A stretch of 20,366 nt of DNA from WTJX01 sp045106295 (GTDB lineage: Bacteria; Bacteroidota; Bacteroidia; Cytophagales; JAAEPT01): NCBI GenBank assembly GCA_045106295.1, contig JBGCEI010000096.1:1-20366 (forward strand), read 5' to 3'. The position numbers and the translations under genes are program-made. Position 1 is the stretch's first letter, and each line of letters opens with the position of its first letter. This document shows positions 1-7,032 of this stretch, in pieces. The notes beneath the pieces are model-generated. The model made no database searches. It saw only the letters and a program-made list of their open reading frames with translations, and had not been told where the DNA came from.

Positions 1-332
1 CTAATAGCATATTTGCACCCCTCCATATCTTCTTCTGATTCTATTTTTGAACTGGCAGCAGTATGAATCCCCCAGATGAGTGGAGAGGTAACATACCAAG
101 AAATTATTTTTGAATTATTTCCTTGTGCTATGTCATAAATAGCGCCTTCTGTCAAAACAATAGCAATGTCTATTTCTTTATTACGCAGAGCTTGACACAT
201 GGCCCCTGTGCCTCCAGGAAAGTCTTTCCAGTAAACAGTCAGGTTCTTACTTTCAAACGTTCCATCTTCTATGCAAAGATGCCAAGGTAAGTTAAAGTGT
301 TCTGGAACGCCGCCTATGTTGAATCTTGCCAT
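1..332 (-). CDS. Substrate-binding-protein-fold protein, N-terminal part (cut by window edge)
   Basis: The reading frame starts at an ATG and stays open for 110 codons to the left edge, so the C-terminal part is missing. The start (MARFNIGGVPEHFNLPWH) goes straight into the first strand of a type II periplasmic binding protein fold. It is followed by a stretch with FPGGTGAMCQALRNKEIDIA and a VLTEGA segment, as in SsuA/THI5/NMT1-like ligand-binding proteins. These bind small ligands, usually for ABC importers. There is no signal peptide or lipobox, so this copy looks cytoplasmic, and the ligand cannot be told. The start lies 7 bases after the stop of the TPR-CHAT gene, which implies co-transcription and possibly translational coupling. 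Family assignment is by motif recognition only. Confidence 0.72.
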   Translation of the reverse strand, partial: MARFNIGGVPEHFNLPWHLCIEDGTFESKNLTVYWKDFPGGTGAMCQALRNKEIDIAIVLTEGAIYDIAQGNNSKIISWYVTSPLIWGIHTAASSKIESEEDMEGCKYAI

Positions 333-339
333 ACGCTAT

Positions 340-3306
340 TTACTGACCTATCATAACAAAAGCACCCCACAAATTAGGATCATTATATTTGGCTAACAAA
401 TCTTTTTGTGCTTGTTTAAAGGCAGCTCTTTTATTTTGAAACTGAAACAAGTAGTTATAAAAAGAAGTCATTAATTGTTGTGTAGCTTCATCGTTTACCG
501 TCCATAAACTCATTAAAATAGTTTTTGCACCTGCTACTTGTAGCGAGCGCTGTAGTCCATATACTCCTTCTCCATTGGATACTTCCCCTAAACCTGTTTC
601 ACAAGCAGAGAGGACGACTAGGTCTGTCTTATTTAACTCTAAATTCATGGCTTCATAAGAAGTTAAAATACCATCTTCTTCAGCGTTCCCTGCATGATCA
701 GAAACAGCACTTTCTGCACCAGCCAATAAGATACCTGAACGAAGTAAAGGGTTATCTAACCAAGCATCAGCGGAAGATGCCCCCTCTTTATTAGCTACAT
801 TTTCCATGAAAAAACCATGCGTAGCAATGTGTAATAATTTAGGGTTGTTAATTAGCTTTATGTTTTCTTCAGATGCCTCGTCTTCAACAAAAGCAGTTGC
901 TTTTATTTTATTTTTCTTTAGCGTAGTTGTAATGTTTACTATTTCTTTGGCTGTACCAGGTAGTGGAACGATATGACCACTTGAAAAAGAACTGATGAGC
1001 TTATTTCTCAAAGAACTATCAAAACCATCGGTGTGGGAGACTTTATAAGAAGACTTCTTACTGTACCCTCTATTAAAATTAGGGTTTCCCATTAACGTAA
1101 CTCGTTTTTTTAGTGTCTTTTTAGTGTAGCTAGACTCTTCAAAATCTAGGAAATCTTTGGTGTTACTGACCATGTGAATTTCTATCCCTTTTTGTAATAC
1201 ATATTTGTTTGTGAGAGGGTCTAATAATGTATTTAAACTAATCTGATTGTAAACACCATCTGGTGATACATATACTTTTCGTATTCCACCTCTTAATAAT
1301 CGGGTATCTATTTCTTTCCAGAAATGACTGTACGATATTTCATCTTTGTGTCTGTATTTAATACTGTTTCTGTAGTATTTCACATACCTACTTTCTAGTT
1401 TATCAGCATTTTTGAAGAATAAATCAGGTTTCCCTCTGGTGTTTGATTTCACTAGTAGGAAGGCATACTTTGGTGAATTGTCCGTAATGTCGGTAAAACG
1501 AATAATCTCTAGACCTGCTTCGCTAGATTTTAAACCATCTCTTACACTTTGCCAAGTGATATCAGTCTGGCTGTATTGTTTGGCAAATTCTTCAGATTGT
1601 TTAGAAAGCTCTTTTTCTTTTTTAGTAATAGCATTTTCTAGTTTAGAGATACTGACATTGTTTTTTTTCAGCTGTTCAGCATTCATATTGTATGCTTTCA
1701 CCAGTTTTTCCCTATCTGATTGCATGCTTTTGTAAAGGTCTATTAATTCTTCGTCTCCACTATTGTAGATATGATTACGAACCTTTGTAGTGGCATTCAG
1801 TAAGATGGCTTTTGTCTTTAGCTGATTATTATACATGTGTTTAGCTATCGCAGGGTTGGTCTGGTAGCGATAGATACAAAACGTATTAAAATCGTTAAAG
1901 TATCTATTGATGGTTTTATAGAAGTCAGCCTTCCCTTGGTCACTTAAACCAGGAAAAAGTAGTCTTATCTGATCATGTATTTTAGCAATAGCTTCTAAAT
2001 AAACTCTTTCTGCATCGGCGTCTTTTTTTTGTGTAAAGTAACACCTAGCCAATTGGAATAAGGGTTTAATGTAATCAGGGTGCTTTTCTCCTAAAAGTGA
2101 TTTATATATTTCTAAACTTTCTATGTATTTGGCTTCAGATTTTTCGTATTCACCAGCGCTCAAATATAGGTTACCGATATTACTGAGGGCAGCGACATAG
2201 TTGAAATTCTTTTTACCAAATTGTCTTTCATTAATGCCCAAAGCGTCTGTCAATAATAACTCTGCCTCTTTTAGATTACCAACAGATAGGTAAATTCCAG
2301 CTAAAGTAGAAAGGGAGTTGATGTAGGATTCACTTTCATCTCCCATTGCTTTTTTAATCACTTTCAATGCTTCTTTAGCGTAGGAAAGTGCTGTTTCCTT
2401 ATTTCCTGTTTTATAATATAGGTTAGCTAAGTTATTCAGTGAATTGGCATACTCAATATGTGTTTTCCCATAAACAGACTCATTAATACTGATGGTTTGT
2501 TTGTAAGCTTGTTCGGCATCATTATACCTACCCATGGCAGCGTAAAGTGATGCTAAGTTATTTAATGAAGTAGCGTAATCTGGGTGAGTATTTCCAAATT
2601 TAATGCGGTAGATATTTAGTGACTTACTGAATAATGGTTCTGCTTGATTATATTTCCCTACTTTTTGTAAAAGAATCCCTTGTCGGGTAATAGCTTTAGC
2701 ATAGTTAGGGTGTTGAGGACCTTTTTCAGTTAATTGAAGGGTTACTATTTCTTTTGCTTTTGTTAATGCGGCATCAAAATCACCTTGTTTTTCCATGATG
2801 TTTAACTCGGCATATAATTTACCTGCCGCACTATTATCAGTAGTTAATTCATCATCTCCGCCATCTATCTTTCGTTGTAATTCTGCGGCTTCTGCATATC
2901 GTCCCATCTGTTGGTAGAGTTTCACTAGGTCATTGATGGATAGCTGATAGGCTTGGTCAAGCGATAGTTTTTCTCCTTTTGTTAATCGAGGGTTGCTTCT
3001 TGACTTTTCGATGACTTCAACTGCTTCTTTGAACATTGTTTCTGCAGCATTCAGTTGCCCTGTTTTTTTATAAATGGCACCTAAATTACTTAACACAGTA
3101 GAATAGGCAGGATCGCTCTTTCCTAGTTCTTTCTCAATAACGGAAGCTGCCTTTCGTGTTAGTTCAATGGCTTTATCGTAATCTCCAGCTTGGTAAGCAG
3201 AGACTCCTTGGTCTATCATTTTCTCCCAGTCGTCGTCTATTTGAGAGAAACAAACATTTGAAAGAGATATAAACCCAACTAATAAAGCGAAAAAATGGTT
3301 ACTCAT
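340..3306 (-). CDS. Secreted TPR-CHAT protein (caspase-like protease candidate)
   Basis: This 988-residue protein has an N-terminal signal peptide, with likely cleavage after Ser21 (VCFS/Q) and no lipobox. Residues about 28-445 are tetratricopeptide repeats of the roughly 42-residue kinesin-light-chain type, with recurring LNNLASLY and AMGRYNDAE patterns. A charged helical segment around 530-590 looks coiled-coil. A CHAT domain fills about 640-988, with the caspase-like dyad visible as His830 (IATHGFF) and Cys902 (SACETGLG), and it ends with the typical WGAFVMIG. CHAT domains are clan CD cysteine-peptidase relatives, some of them proven proteases such as separase and the CRISPR-associated Csx29. 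Substrate and trigger here are unknown; the TPRs probably bind a partner protein. Both dyad residues are present, so activity is plausible. Export argues against a cytoplasmic abortive-infection role. The SBP-fold gene follows after 7 bases. Confidence 0.9.
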   Translation of the reverse strand: MSNHFFALLVGFISLSNVCFSQIDDDWEKMIDQGVSAYQAGDYDKAIELTRKAASVIEKELGKSDPAYSTVLSNLGAIYKKTGQLNAAETMFKEAVEVIEKSRSNPRLTKGEKLSLDQAYQLSINDLVKLYQQMGRYAEAAELQRKIDGGDDELTTDNSAAGKLYAELNIMEKQGDFDAALTKAKEIVTLQLTEKGPQHPNYAKAITRQGILLQKVGKYNQAEPLFSKSLNIYRIKFGNTHPDYATSLNNLASLYAAMGRYNDAEQAYKQTISINESVYGKTHIEYANSLNNLANLYYKTGNKETALSYAKEALKVIKKAMGDESESYINSLSTLAGIYLSVGNLKEAELLLTDALGINERQFGKKNFNYVAALSNIGNLYLSAGEYEKSEAKYIESLEIYKSLLGEKHPDYIKPLFQLARCYFTQKKDADAERVYLEAIAKIHDQIRLLFPGLSDQGKADFYKTINRYFNDFNTFCIYRYQTNPAIAKHMYNNQLKTKAILLNATTKVRNHIYNSGDEELIDLYKSMQSDREKLVKAYNMNAEQLKKNNVSISKLENAITKKEKELSKQSEEFAKQYSQTDITWQSVRDGLKSSEAGLEIIRFTDITDNSPKYAFLLVKSNTRGKPDLFFKNADKLESRYVKYYRNSIKYRHKDEISYSHFWKEIDTRLLRGGIRKVYVSPDGVYNQISLNTLLDPLTNKYVLQKGIEIHMVSNTKDFLDFEESSYTKKTLKKRVTLMGNPNFNRGYSKKSSYKVSHTDGFDSSLRNKLISSFSSGHIVPLPGTAKEIVNITTTLKKNKIKATAFVEDEASEENIKLINNPKLLHIATHGFFMENVANKEGASSADAWLDNPLLRSGILLAGAESAVSDHAGNAEEDGILTSYEAMNLELNKTDLVVLSACETGLGEVSNGEGVYGLQRSLQVAGAKTILMSLWTVNDEATQQLMTSFYNYLFQFQNKRAAFKQAQKDLLAKYNDPNLWGAFVMIGQ

Positions 3307-3389
3307 TTTAAAAATGAATTTAGTAGTAGATATAAAAATAATAATTTTAACTAAAACGGGAGCAAAAAAATGATATTTCTATCTGCTGT

Positions 3390-3417
3390 GTAGCTATCCA
3401 GCTAGATAGATAGCTAC
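3390..3417. terminator. Hairpin between purE and the TPR-CHAT gene, possible terminator
   Basis: GTAGCTATC (3390-3398) and GATAGCTAC (3409-3417) form a perfect 9-bp stem with a 10-base loop. It lies 20 bases beyond the purE stop in the direction of purE transcription. The T-run directly after the stem (3418-3422) is on the plus strand, whereas on the minus strand the nearest T-run (complement of 3364-3370) comes about 20 bases later. It may therefore be an atypical purE terminator or block antisense reading. Confidence 0.45.
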
Positions 3418-3437
3418 TTTTTCTTGATTAATTTTAA

Positions 3438-3911
3438 TTACAGATTCGCTACATCTTGCAATACTTTGTCTTTCATAGATCCCTTATATGTTGTTAAGTT
3501 ATCTGCAATGGTGTCATCAAATGTACTTATGATCTGTGCGGCTAGTATTCCTGCGTTCTTTGCTCCGTTTAGCGCAACGGTTGCTACTGGAACGCCTCCT
3601 GGCATTTGTAAAATGGATAGTACTGAATCCCATCCATCGATGGAGTTACTAGATTTTACAGGGACTCCTATCACAGGTAAAGTGGTTAGAGAAGCAACCA
3701 TACCGGGTAAATGGGCTGCGCCACCTGCTCCGGCAATAATGGCTTTTAATCCTTTTTCTCTAGCTGTCTTGGCATAGTCTACCATTCTTTCTGGTGTTCT
3801 ATGTGCGGATACAATGGTCAATTCGTATGCTACACCTAAATCTTTTAGTATGTCTGCTGCTGCTGACATAACAGGAAGATCTGACTTGCTTCCCATAATA
3901 ATACCTATCAT
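3438..3911 (-). CDS. purE: N5-carboxyaminoimidazole ribonucleotide mutase
   Basis: PurE (class I) converts N5-CAIR to CAIR in de novo purine synthesis, acting with PurK in the cytoplasm. At 157 residues it has the usual length. The diagnostic motifs are all present: MGSKSDLPVM at the N-terminus, SAHRTPERM near residue 35, the glycine-rich AGAGGAAHLPGM loop near 60, and QMPGGVPVATVA near 102-113. The ATG start places MIGIIMGSKSD exactly as in the family. No purK lies beside it in this window. The upstream gene is the arginase-like protein 206 bases away, separated by the structured element, so purE probably has its own promoter; none matching TAnnTTTG was found. Confidence 0.97.
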   Translation of the reverse strand: MIGIIMGSKSDLPVMSAAADILKDLGVAYELTIVSAHRTPERMVDYAKTAREKGLKAIIAGAGGAAHLPGMVASLTTLPVIGVPVKSSNSIDGWDSVLSILQMPGGVPVATVALNGAKNAGILAAQIISTFDDTIADNLTTYKGSMKDKVLQDVANL

Positions 3912-3962
3912 AAATCGAATATTTAATTTTGAATGTTGAAATATCCTGTGGTTTAGCCAAAT

Positions 3963-4068
3963 GCATCAGGGATAGTAGCGGTTACCCCACAGCTTGTCTG
4001 CCGGTAGGCATGGCGAAGCGAGGAGTAATAGCGAATAGCCCGACCTGTAAGGGTGATGCCCACTTTTT
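3963..4068. repeat. Structured intergenic element, probably a dispersed Bacteroidota repeat or RNA motif
   Basis: This GC-rich island lies in AT-rich intergenic DNA and has nested inverted repeats. GCATCA (3963-3968) pairs with TGATGC (4054-4059). Inside that, GTTAC (3981-3985) can pair with GTAAT (4025-4029, one G-U). Inside that again, GCTT (3992-3995) pairs with AAGC (4016-4019), and TGCC-GGTA-GGCA (3999-4010) makes a terminal hairpin. Conserved-looking blocks AGGGATAGTAGCGG and AGCCCGACC flank the hairpins. From memory, very similar blocks recur between genes in many Bacteroidota genomes, which suggests a multicopy structured element. On the plus strand a T-run (4064-4068) follows, as in a terminator. 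Which strand is functional is unclear; the neighbouring genes are both on the minus strand. Confidence 0.55.
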
Positions 4069-4117
4069 ATTAAACTACATATATCTCAAATTTACATTTT
4101 TTCTGTTTAAACGTGAA

Positions 4118-5242
4118 CTAGTTTTTTATTTGTGCATTGAGCCATCTTTCAGGAATTTTTCCACTTATAGCTTCTTCATAATCCGCATAATTGCAAGCTA
4201 AGAGTGTTTTTCTATTACTTTTTGCATGAATGGGAGTGCCAATCTCTAACCACCACTTGTCTGACAAATTATCTTTAAAGAAAACGATGTCTGCTTTTTC
4301 TAATGTAACGGTAAATTTCAGGTAGTGCTTATCGGTTAATTTGCCTTCCCCTTTTCTATGGTAATAGCCATCAATAAAATACCATAGCATAGTAGCATAA
4401 ATTTGAGCACTGCGTTCGTTATGGTCGGTATCGGAGCGGTATTGGTACAAACCAATAGAACTCATTTGATTGTTTTGTCCGGCATACCAAGCGGTTTGAC
4501 AGGCTTCTTCTGCTGAAAACCCAAAGGGGGATGTGCTACATGGTGAATCAGATGCTCTAATTGCTTGGATGTCGAAGGCTAGAAAATCACCCATACGGAT
4601 GTATGGTTCGACTTCTTTGATATTGTCTTTTAAATCACCTATTCTAATGGATTCAAAACCAAATTGATCCATCAGTGACAGGTCTTCTTCTGCGGTTAAA
4701 AAGCTCTGGTGTGCTAAATGAGTATAACCAAATAGGTGGTTGGGTTCATGTAAAATGATCTCGCCTAATAAACTTTTTTTATCTCTACTATTGTCAAAAA
4801 ATAGATCTATGGTAGGGGAGGCGTTCGCCATGTGAACTAATTGCTCATTTTCTACATAGGCTAAGTATTGTCCATAGCTTAGGTCGTGCGACCCACCTAG
4901 GATGATAGGGATACAGTTCTCTTGAAGAAGGTGGGATACTACTTCTTTTATTCTTAAGTAGGTGTCTTCTTTGCTTGGACCTGGTTTTAAGTCTCCTAGA
5001 TCTACTATTTTTTTACCTTTCCAAGGTGTGTTTAATGAGTAGAAGTGACGACGAATAACGTTTAAATCGTCTGTATACTCTCCTTCCTTTAGCTCTCTGT
5101 AGTCAGGGATACTCATTAGTACGATGTCAGCGTCCTTCCAGTTAGGTGCTTGCTCGGTGTAGAGAGATAAAGAGATAGTTGATGACTCAACGTATTGCTC
5201 CATGTCGGAGGGTAGGGGAGTAAAAAAGAAATTAATTTTCAT
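4118..5242 (-). CDS. Arginase/formimidoylglutamase-fold protein with degenerate metal site
   Basis: This 374-residue protein belongs to the ureohydrolase (arginase) superfamily, whose members hydrolyse guanidino-type groups using two manganese ions. The ILGGSHDLSYGQY segment (residues 114-126) matches the family's GGDHS/GGGHD motif and keeps His119. The second motif, normally D-A-H-x-D, reads MANAS (138-142) and has no ligands. The third, normally D-x-D, reads FDIQAI (223-228), keeping Asp224 but with Gln226 in place of the second Asp. Most canonical Mn ligands are therefore missing, so catalysis by the usual route is doubtful. The C-terminal half (SAQIYATMLWYFIDGYYHR) resembles a long-form family that I associate with Bacteroidota. 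It is transcribed divergently from the sigma-factor operon. Its function is unknown; it could be a pseudoenzyme or have a changed activity. Confidence 0.8.
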   Translation of the reverse strand: MKINFFFTPLPSDMEQYVESSTISLSLYTEQAPNWKDADIVLMSIPDYRELKEGEYTDDLNVIRRHFYSLNTPWKGKKIVDLGDLKPGPSKEDTYLRIKEVVSHLLQENCIPIILGGSHDLSYGQYLAYVENEQLVHMANASPTIDLFFDNSRDKKSLLGEIILHEPNHLFGYTHLAHQSFLTAEEDLSLMDQFGFESIRIGDLKDNIKEVEPYIRMGDFLAFDIQAIRASDSPCSTSPFGFSAEEACQTAWYAGQNNQMSSIGLYQYRSDTDHNERSAQIYATMLWYFIDGYYHRKGEGKLTDKHYLKFTVTLEKADIVFFKDNLSDKWWLEIGTPIHAKSNRKTLLACNYADYEEAISGKIPERWLNAQIKN

Positions 5243-5496
5243 CTAGTTAGTAAATAAGATTCGTAGACTTTGAAAGATAAGATAATGAGACTTTAGATAT
5301 TAGCCAAAAAATCTAGTTTTTAGCTTTTCTTAGCTTCTGTTTTTTACTAATTGGGGGATTGTGGTTAAACTTAATTGTATCATAAAGTAAGAGGTAAAGA
5401 CAACTGTTTAATAATTTTTTATATCTAATTAATTTATAAGGAGTAAAAAACTTGCAATAGATGGTCAGATCACGTTAATTAGTCAGACTATCGTAT

Positions 5497-5522
5497 CAAA
5501 GGTACTCGTTTTTTGGTTGCAA
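5497..5522 (-). promoter_or_regulatory. Candidate leftward promoter for the arginase-like gene
   Basis: On the minus strand a perfect Bacteroidota -7 element TACCTTTG (complement of 5497-5504) is preceded by TTG (complement of 5520-5522). The spacing is 15 bases, shorter than the usual 19 or so, so this is tentative. The TTG is half of the palindrome TTGCAA, whose other half could serve the rightward promoter. Confidence 0.3.
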
Positions 5523-5544
5523 ACTGAATATATGTCATGTTTTG
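5517..5544 (+). promoter_or_regulatory. Candidate promoter of the sigma-factor operon
   Basis: TTG (5517-5519) lies 17 bases before ATGTTTTG (5537-5544), a two-mismatch version of the Bacteroidota -7 consensus TAnnTTTG. It is 49 bases upstream of the sigma-factor start. No better match was seen in the region. An ECF operon may instead use its own sigma factor, whose consensus is unknown. Confidence 0.3.
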
Positions 5545-5565
5545 ACCATGGTTTTTAATCATGGT
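5545..5565. promoter_or_regulatory. Inverted repeat just upstream of the sigma-factor gene
   Basis: ACCATG (5545-5550) and CATGGT (5560-5565) form an inverted repeat with a 9-base spacer, directly after the candidate -7 element and 28 bases before the start codon. It could be an operator or a 5' leader hairpin. Confidence 0.35.
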
Positions 5566-5592
5566 TAACTTATTGATGATTGATAGAAGATT

Positions 5593-6171
5593 ATGTCTGA
5601 TATGACAACAAGTAACGCGAAATTAGAAAAAGATAAATTATTCCAGAGTGAGTTTATGCCTTACATAGACCCACTGTATAACTTTGCCTACCGGTTGACG
5701 TTTGACGAAGATGATGCGAATGATTTGGTTCAAGAAACGTATTTAAAAGCGTATCGATTTTTTGATTCCTACCAGCAAGGAACTAATGCAAAGGCTTGGT
5801 TGTTTAGAATCTTGAAGAATAGTTTTATTAATGACTTCAGAAAGAAGAGTAAACAGCCTGCTAAGGTAGATTACCAAGAGGTTGAGTCTTATTATAATTC
5901 TGAAGATACTCCCCAAGAGCATACGATAGACTTACGGTCTGATACGGTGCAACATATGATGGGCGATGAGATCACAAATGCCTTAAATTCTTTGGGGGTA
6001 GATTTTAGATCGATCATTATATTGTGTGACTTGGAAGGGTTTACGTATGAAGAACTATCTAAAATATTAGATATACCGATAGGTACTGTTCGTTCTAGAT
6101 TACACAGAGCTAGAAACTTACTAAAAGAAAAATTAAAAGATTACGCCGAAAAAAGAGGCTTTAAATCGTAA
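5593..6171 (+). CDS. ECF-type RNA polymerase sigma factor
   Basis: This 192-residue protein has the two-domain ECF layout. Sigma region 2 is at about residues 20-82 (LYNFAYRLTFDEDDANDLVQ, then KAWLFRILKNSFINDFRKK). A linker of about 40 residues follows. Region 4 is at about 128-185 and has the helix-turn-helix FTYEELSKILDIPIGTVRSR followed by LHRARNLLKEKL. It directs RNA polymerase to a stress or envelope regulon; the specific regulon cannot be read from sequence. The ATG at 5593 is used, although Met4 is an alternative. The next gene begins 3 bases after its stop and is a likely anti-sigma factor, followed by gmk and nadD in the same operon. Autoregulation is common in such pairs but not shown here. 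Confidence 0.95.
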   Translation: MSDMTTSNAKLEKDKLFQSEFMPYIDPLYNFAYRLTFDEDDANDLVQETYLKAYRFFDSYQQGTNAKAWLFRILKNSFINDFRKKSKQPAKVDYQEVESYYNSEDTPQEHTIDLRSDTVQHMMGDEITNALNSLGVDFRSIIILCDLEGFTYEELSKILDIPIGTVRSRLHRARNLLKEKLKDYAEKRGFKS

Positions 6172-6174
6172 TAT

Positions 6175-6456
6175 ATGCAAGAGTTGGTTGGAAAGCATAC
6201 GCAAGATAACAGTAAAGATCCTTGTTGTGAGGATTGTAGCAAATGCATTGAGATAGTGAATTTGATTTTGGACTGTGAGGCAAATCAAGAGCAAGTAGCA
6301 TTTTTTGAAAACAATATTAAAGGGTGTAATAAGTGTATGACACACCACGATTGCTATCAATCAATTGTAACTAAGCTGAAAGAGAAGCAAGATAAAAAAT
6401 GTTGTCCGGATGCTATCATGAGTGCTATTAAAAACGCTATTGACGAAAAAGCATAG
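6175..6456 (+). CDS. Small cysteine-rich putative anti-sigma factor
   Basis: This soluble 93-residue protein is encoded 3 bases after the sigma factor. It has ten cysteines: 17, 18, 21, 24, 34, 51, 54, 60, 76 and 77. The segment NIKGCNKC (47-54) sits where zinc anti-sigma (ZAS) proteins carry H-x3-C-x2-C, but the histidine is replaced by Asn47. The N-terminal CCEDCSKC cluster and the C-terminal KKCCPDAIMSAIKNAI tail resemble cytoplasmic anti-sigma factors next to Bacteroidota sigma genes. There is no membrane segment, so it would sense a cytoplasmic signal, and the cysteines make a redox or metal signal plausible. The role is inferred from gene order and the ZAS-like pattern; direct partner binding is not shown. 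Confidence 0.75.
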   Translation: MQELVGKHTQDNSKDPCCEDCSKCIEIVNLILDCEANQEQVAFFENNIKGCNKCMTHHDCYQSIVTKLKEKQDKKCCPDAIMSAIKNAIDEKA

Positions 6457-6462
6457 GGTTAA

Positions 6463-7032
6463 GTGGCAGGGAAATTAATCATATTTAGTGCGCCATCTGG
6501 TTCTGGCAAAACAACTATTGTGAATGAACTCATAAAGCGTGTTCCTAACTTAGGATTTTCTGTTTCAGCAACGACCAGAGAACCACGTTCTGGTAAAGAG
6601 AAACATGGAGAACACTATTATTTTTTATCTCAACAAGATTTTGAAAAAAGATTAAAAGAGGAAGGCTTTGCAGAATGGGAAGAAGTATATGCAGGGACAT
6701 ACTATGGGACATTAAAATCGGAGATAGAATCTATCTGGGCTCAAGGTAAAGATGTAATCTTTGATGTGGACGTAAAGGGGGGCTTGTCCTTAAAAAAATG
6801 TTATGGAGACATTGCGTTATCTATTTTCATTAAAGCACCTTCTGTAGAAGCTATTGTAGAACGCTTAGTGAATAGACAAACAGAAACAAAAAGAAGTATT
6901 GAAAAGCGAGTATCTAAAATTAAATATGAGCTTTCGTTTGAGGACTTTTTTGATGTGTCTGTTTCTAATAAAGAATTAGAAACAGCTATTAGTGACTGTG
7001 AAGTATTAGTGAATGATTTTCTTTCTAACTAA
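6463..7032 (+). CDS. gmk: Guanylate kinase
   Basis: Gmk phosphorylates GMP to GDP with ATP in the cytoplasm and is essential for GTP and nucleotide-alarmone pools. The protein is 189 residues. The P-loop is at residues 11-18 (PSGSGKTT). The GMP-binding segment SATTREPRSGKEKHGEHYYF follows at about 34-53, and the lid and core motifs (VIFDVDVKGG, NRQTETKRSIEKR) are present. The start is GTG, with an in-frame TAA directly before it (6460-6462), and translation from GTG gives the family-typical MAGKLIIFSAPSG. It follows the anti-sigma gene by 6 bases and overlaps nadD by one base (TAATG), so translation is probably coupled. Confidence 0.97.
   Translation: MAGKLIIFSAPSGSGKTTIVNELIKRVPNLGFSVSATTREPRSGKEKHGEHYYFLSQQDFEKRLKEEGFAEWEEVYAGTYYGTLKSEIESIWAQGKDVIFDVDVKGGLSLKKCYGDIALSIFIKAPSVEAIVERLVNRQTETKRSIEKRVSKIKYELSFEDFFDVSVSNKELETAISDCEVLVNDFLSN

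Larger units (their letters stand above)
5243..5592. other. 350-base divergent intergenic region
   Basis: No coding sequence is apparent. The region must hold the promoters of the arginase-like gene (leftward) and the sigma-factor operon (rightward). Candidate promoter elements and a hairpin near the sigma-factor start are listed separately. The part around 5284-5340 is AT-rich and has short repeats of TAGATATTAGCC / CTAGTTTTTAGCTTTTC type, resembling low-complexity intergenic DNA. Confidence 0.7.

Noticed and set aside
525..794. Plus-strand open frame of 89 codons inside the CHAT gene
   Set aside because: It lies opposite the catalytic region of a clearly coding gene and has no recognisable motifs; it is a shadow frame.
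340..3306. TPR-CHAT as a CRISPR-linked or abortive-infection effector
   Set aside because: It has an export signal, and no CRISPR array, cas gene or other defence gene is present in the window.
3424..3777. Plus-strand open frame of 117 codons opposite purE
   Set aside because: purE has all family motifs on the other strand; this frame is its antisense shadow.
3929..4201. Plus-strand open frame of 90 codons across the structured element
   Set aside because: It covers a non-coding structured repeat and the antisense of the arginase-like gene end, and has no protein-like family pattern.
5450..5460. Short frame after a Shine-Dalgarno-like AAGGAG (5440-5445), beginning TTGCAATAG
   Set aside because: It stops after two codons, so it cannot be a leader peptide.
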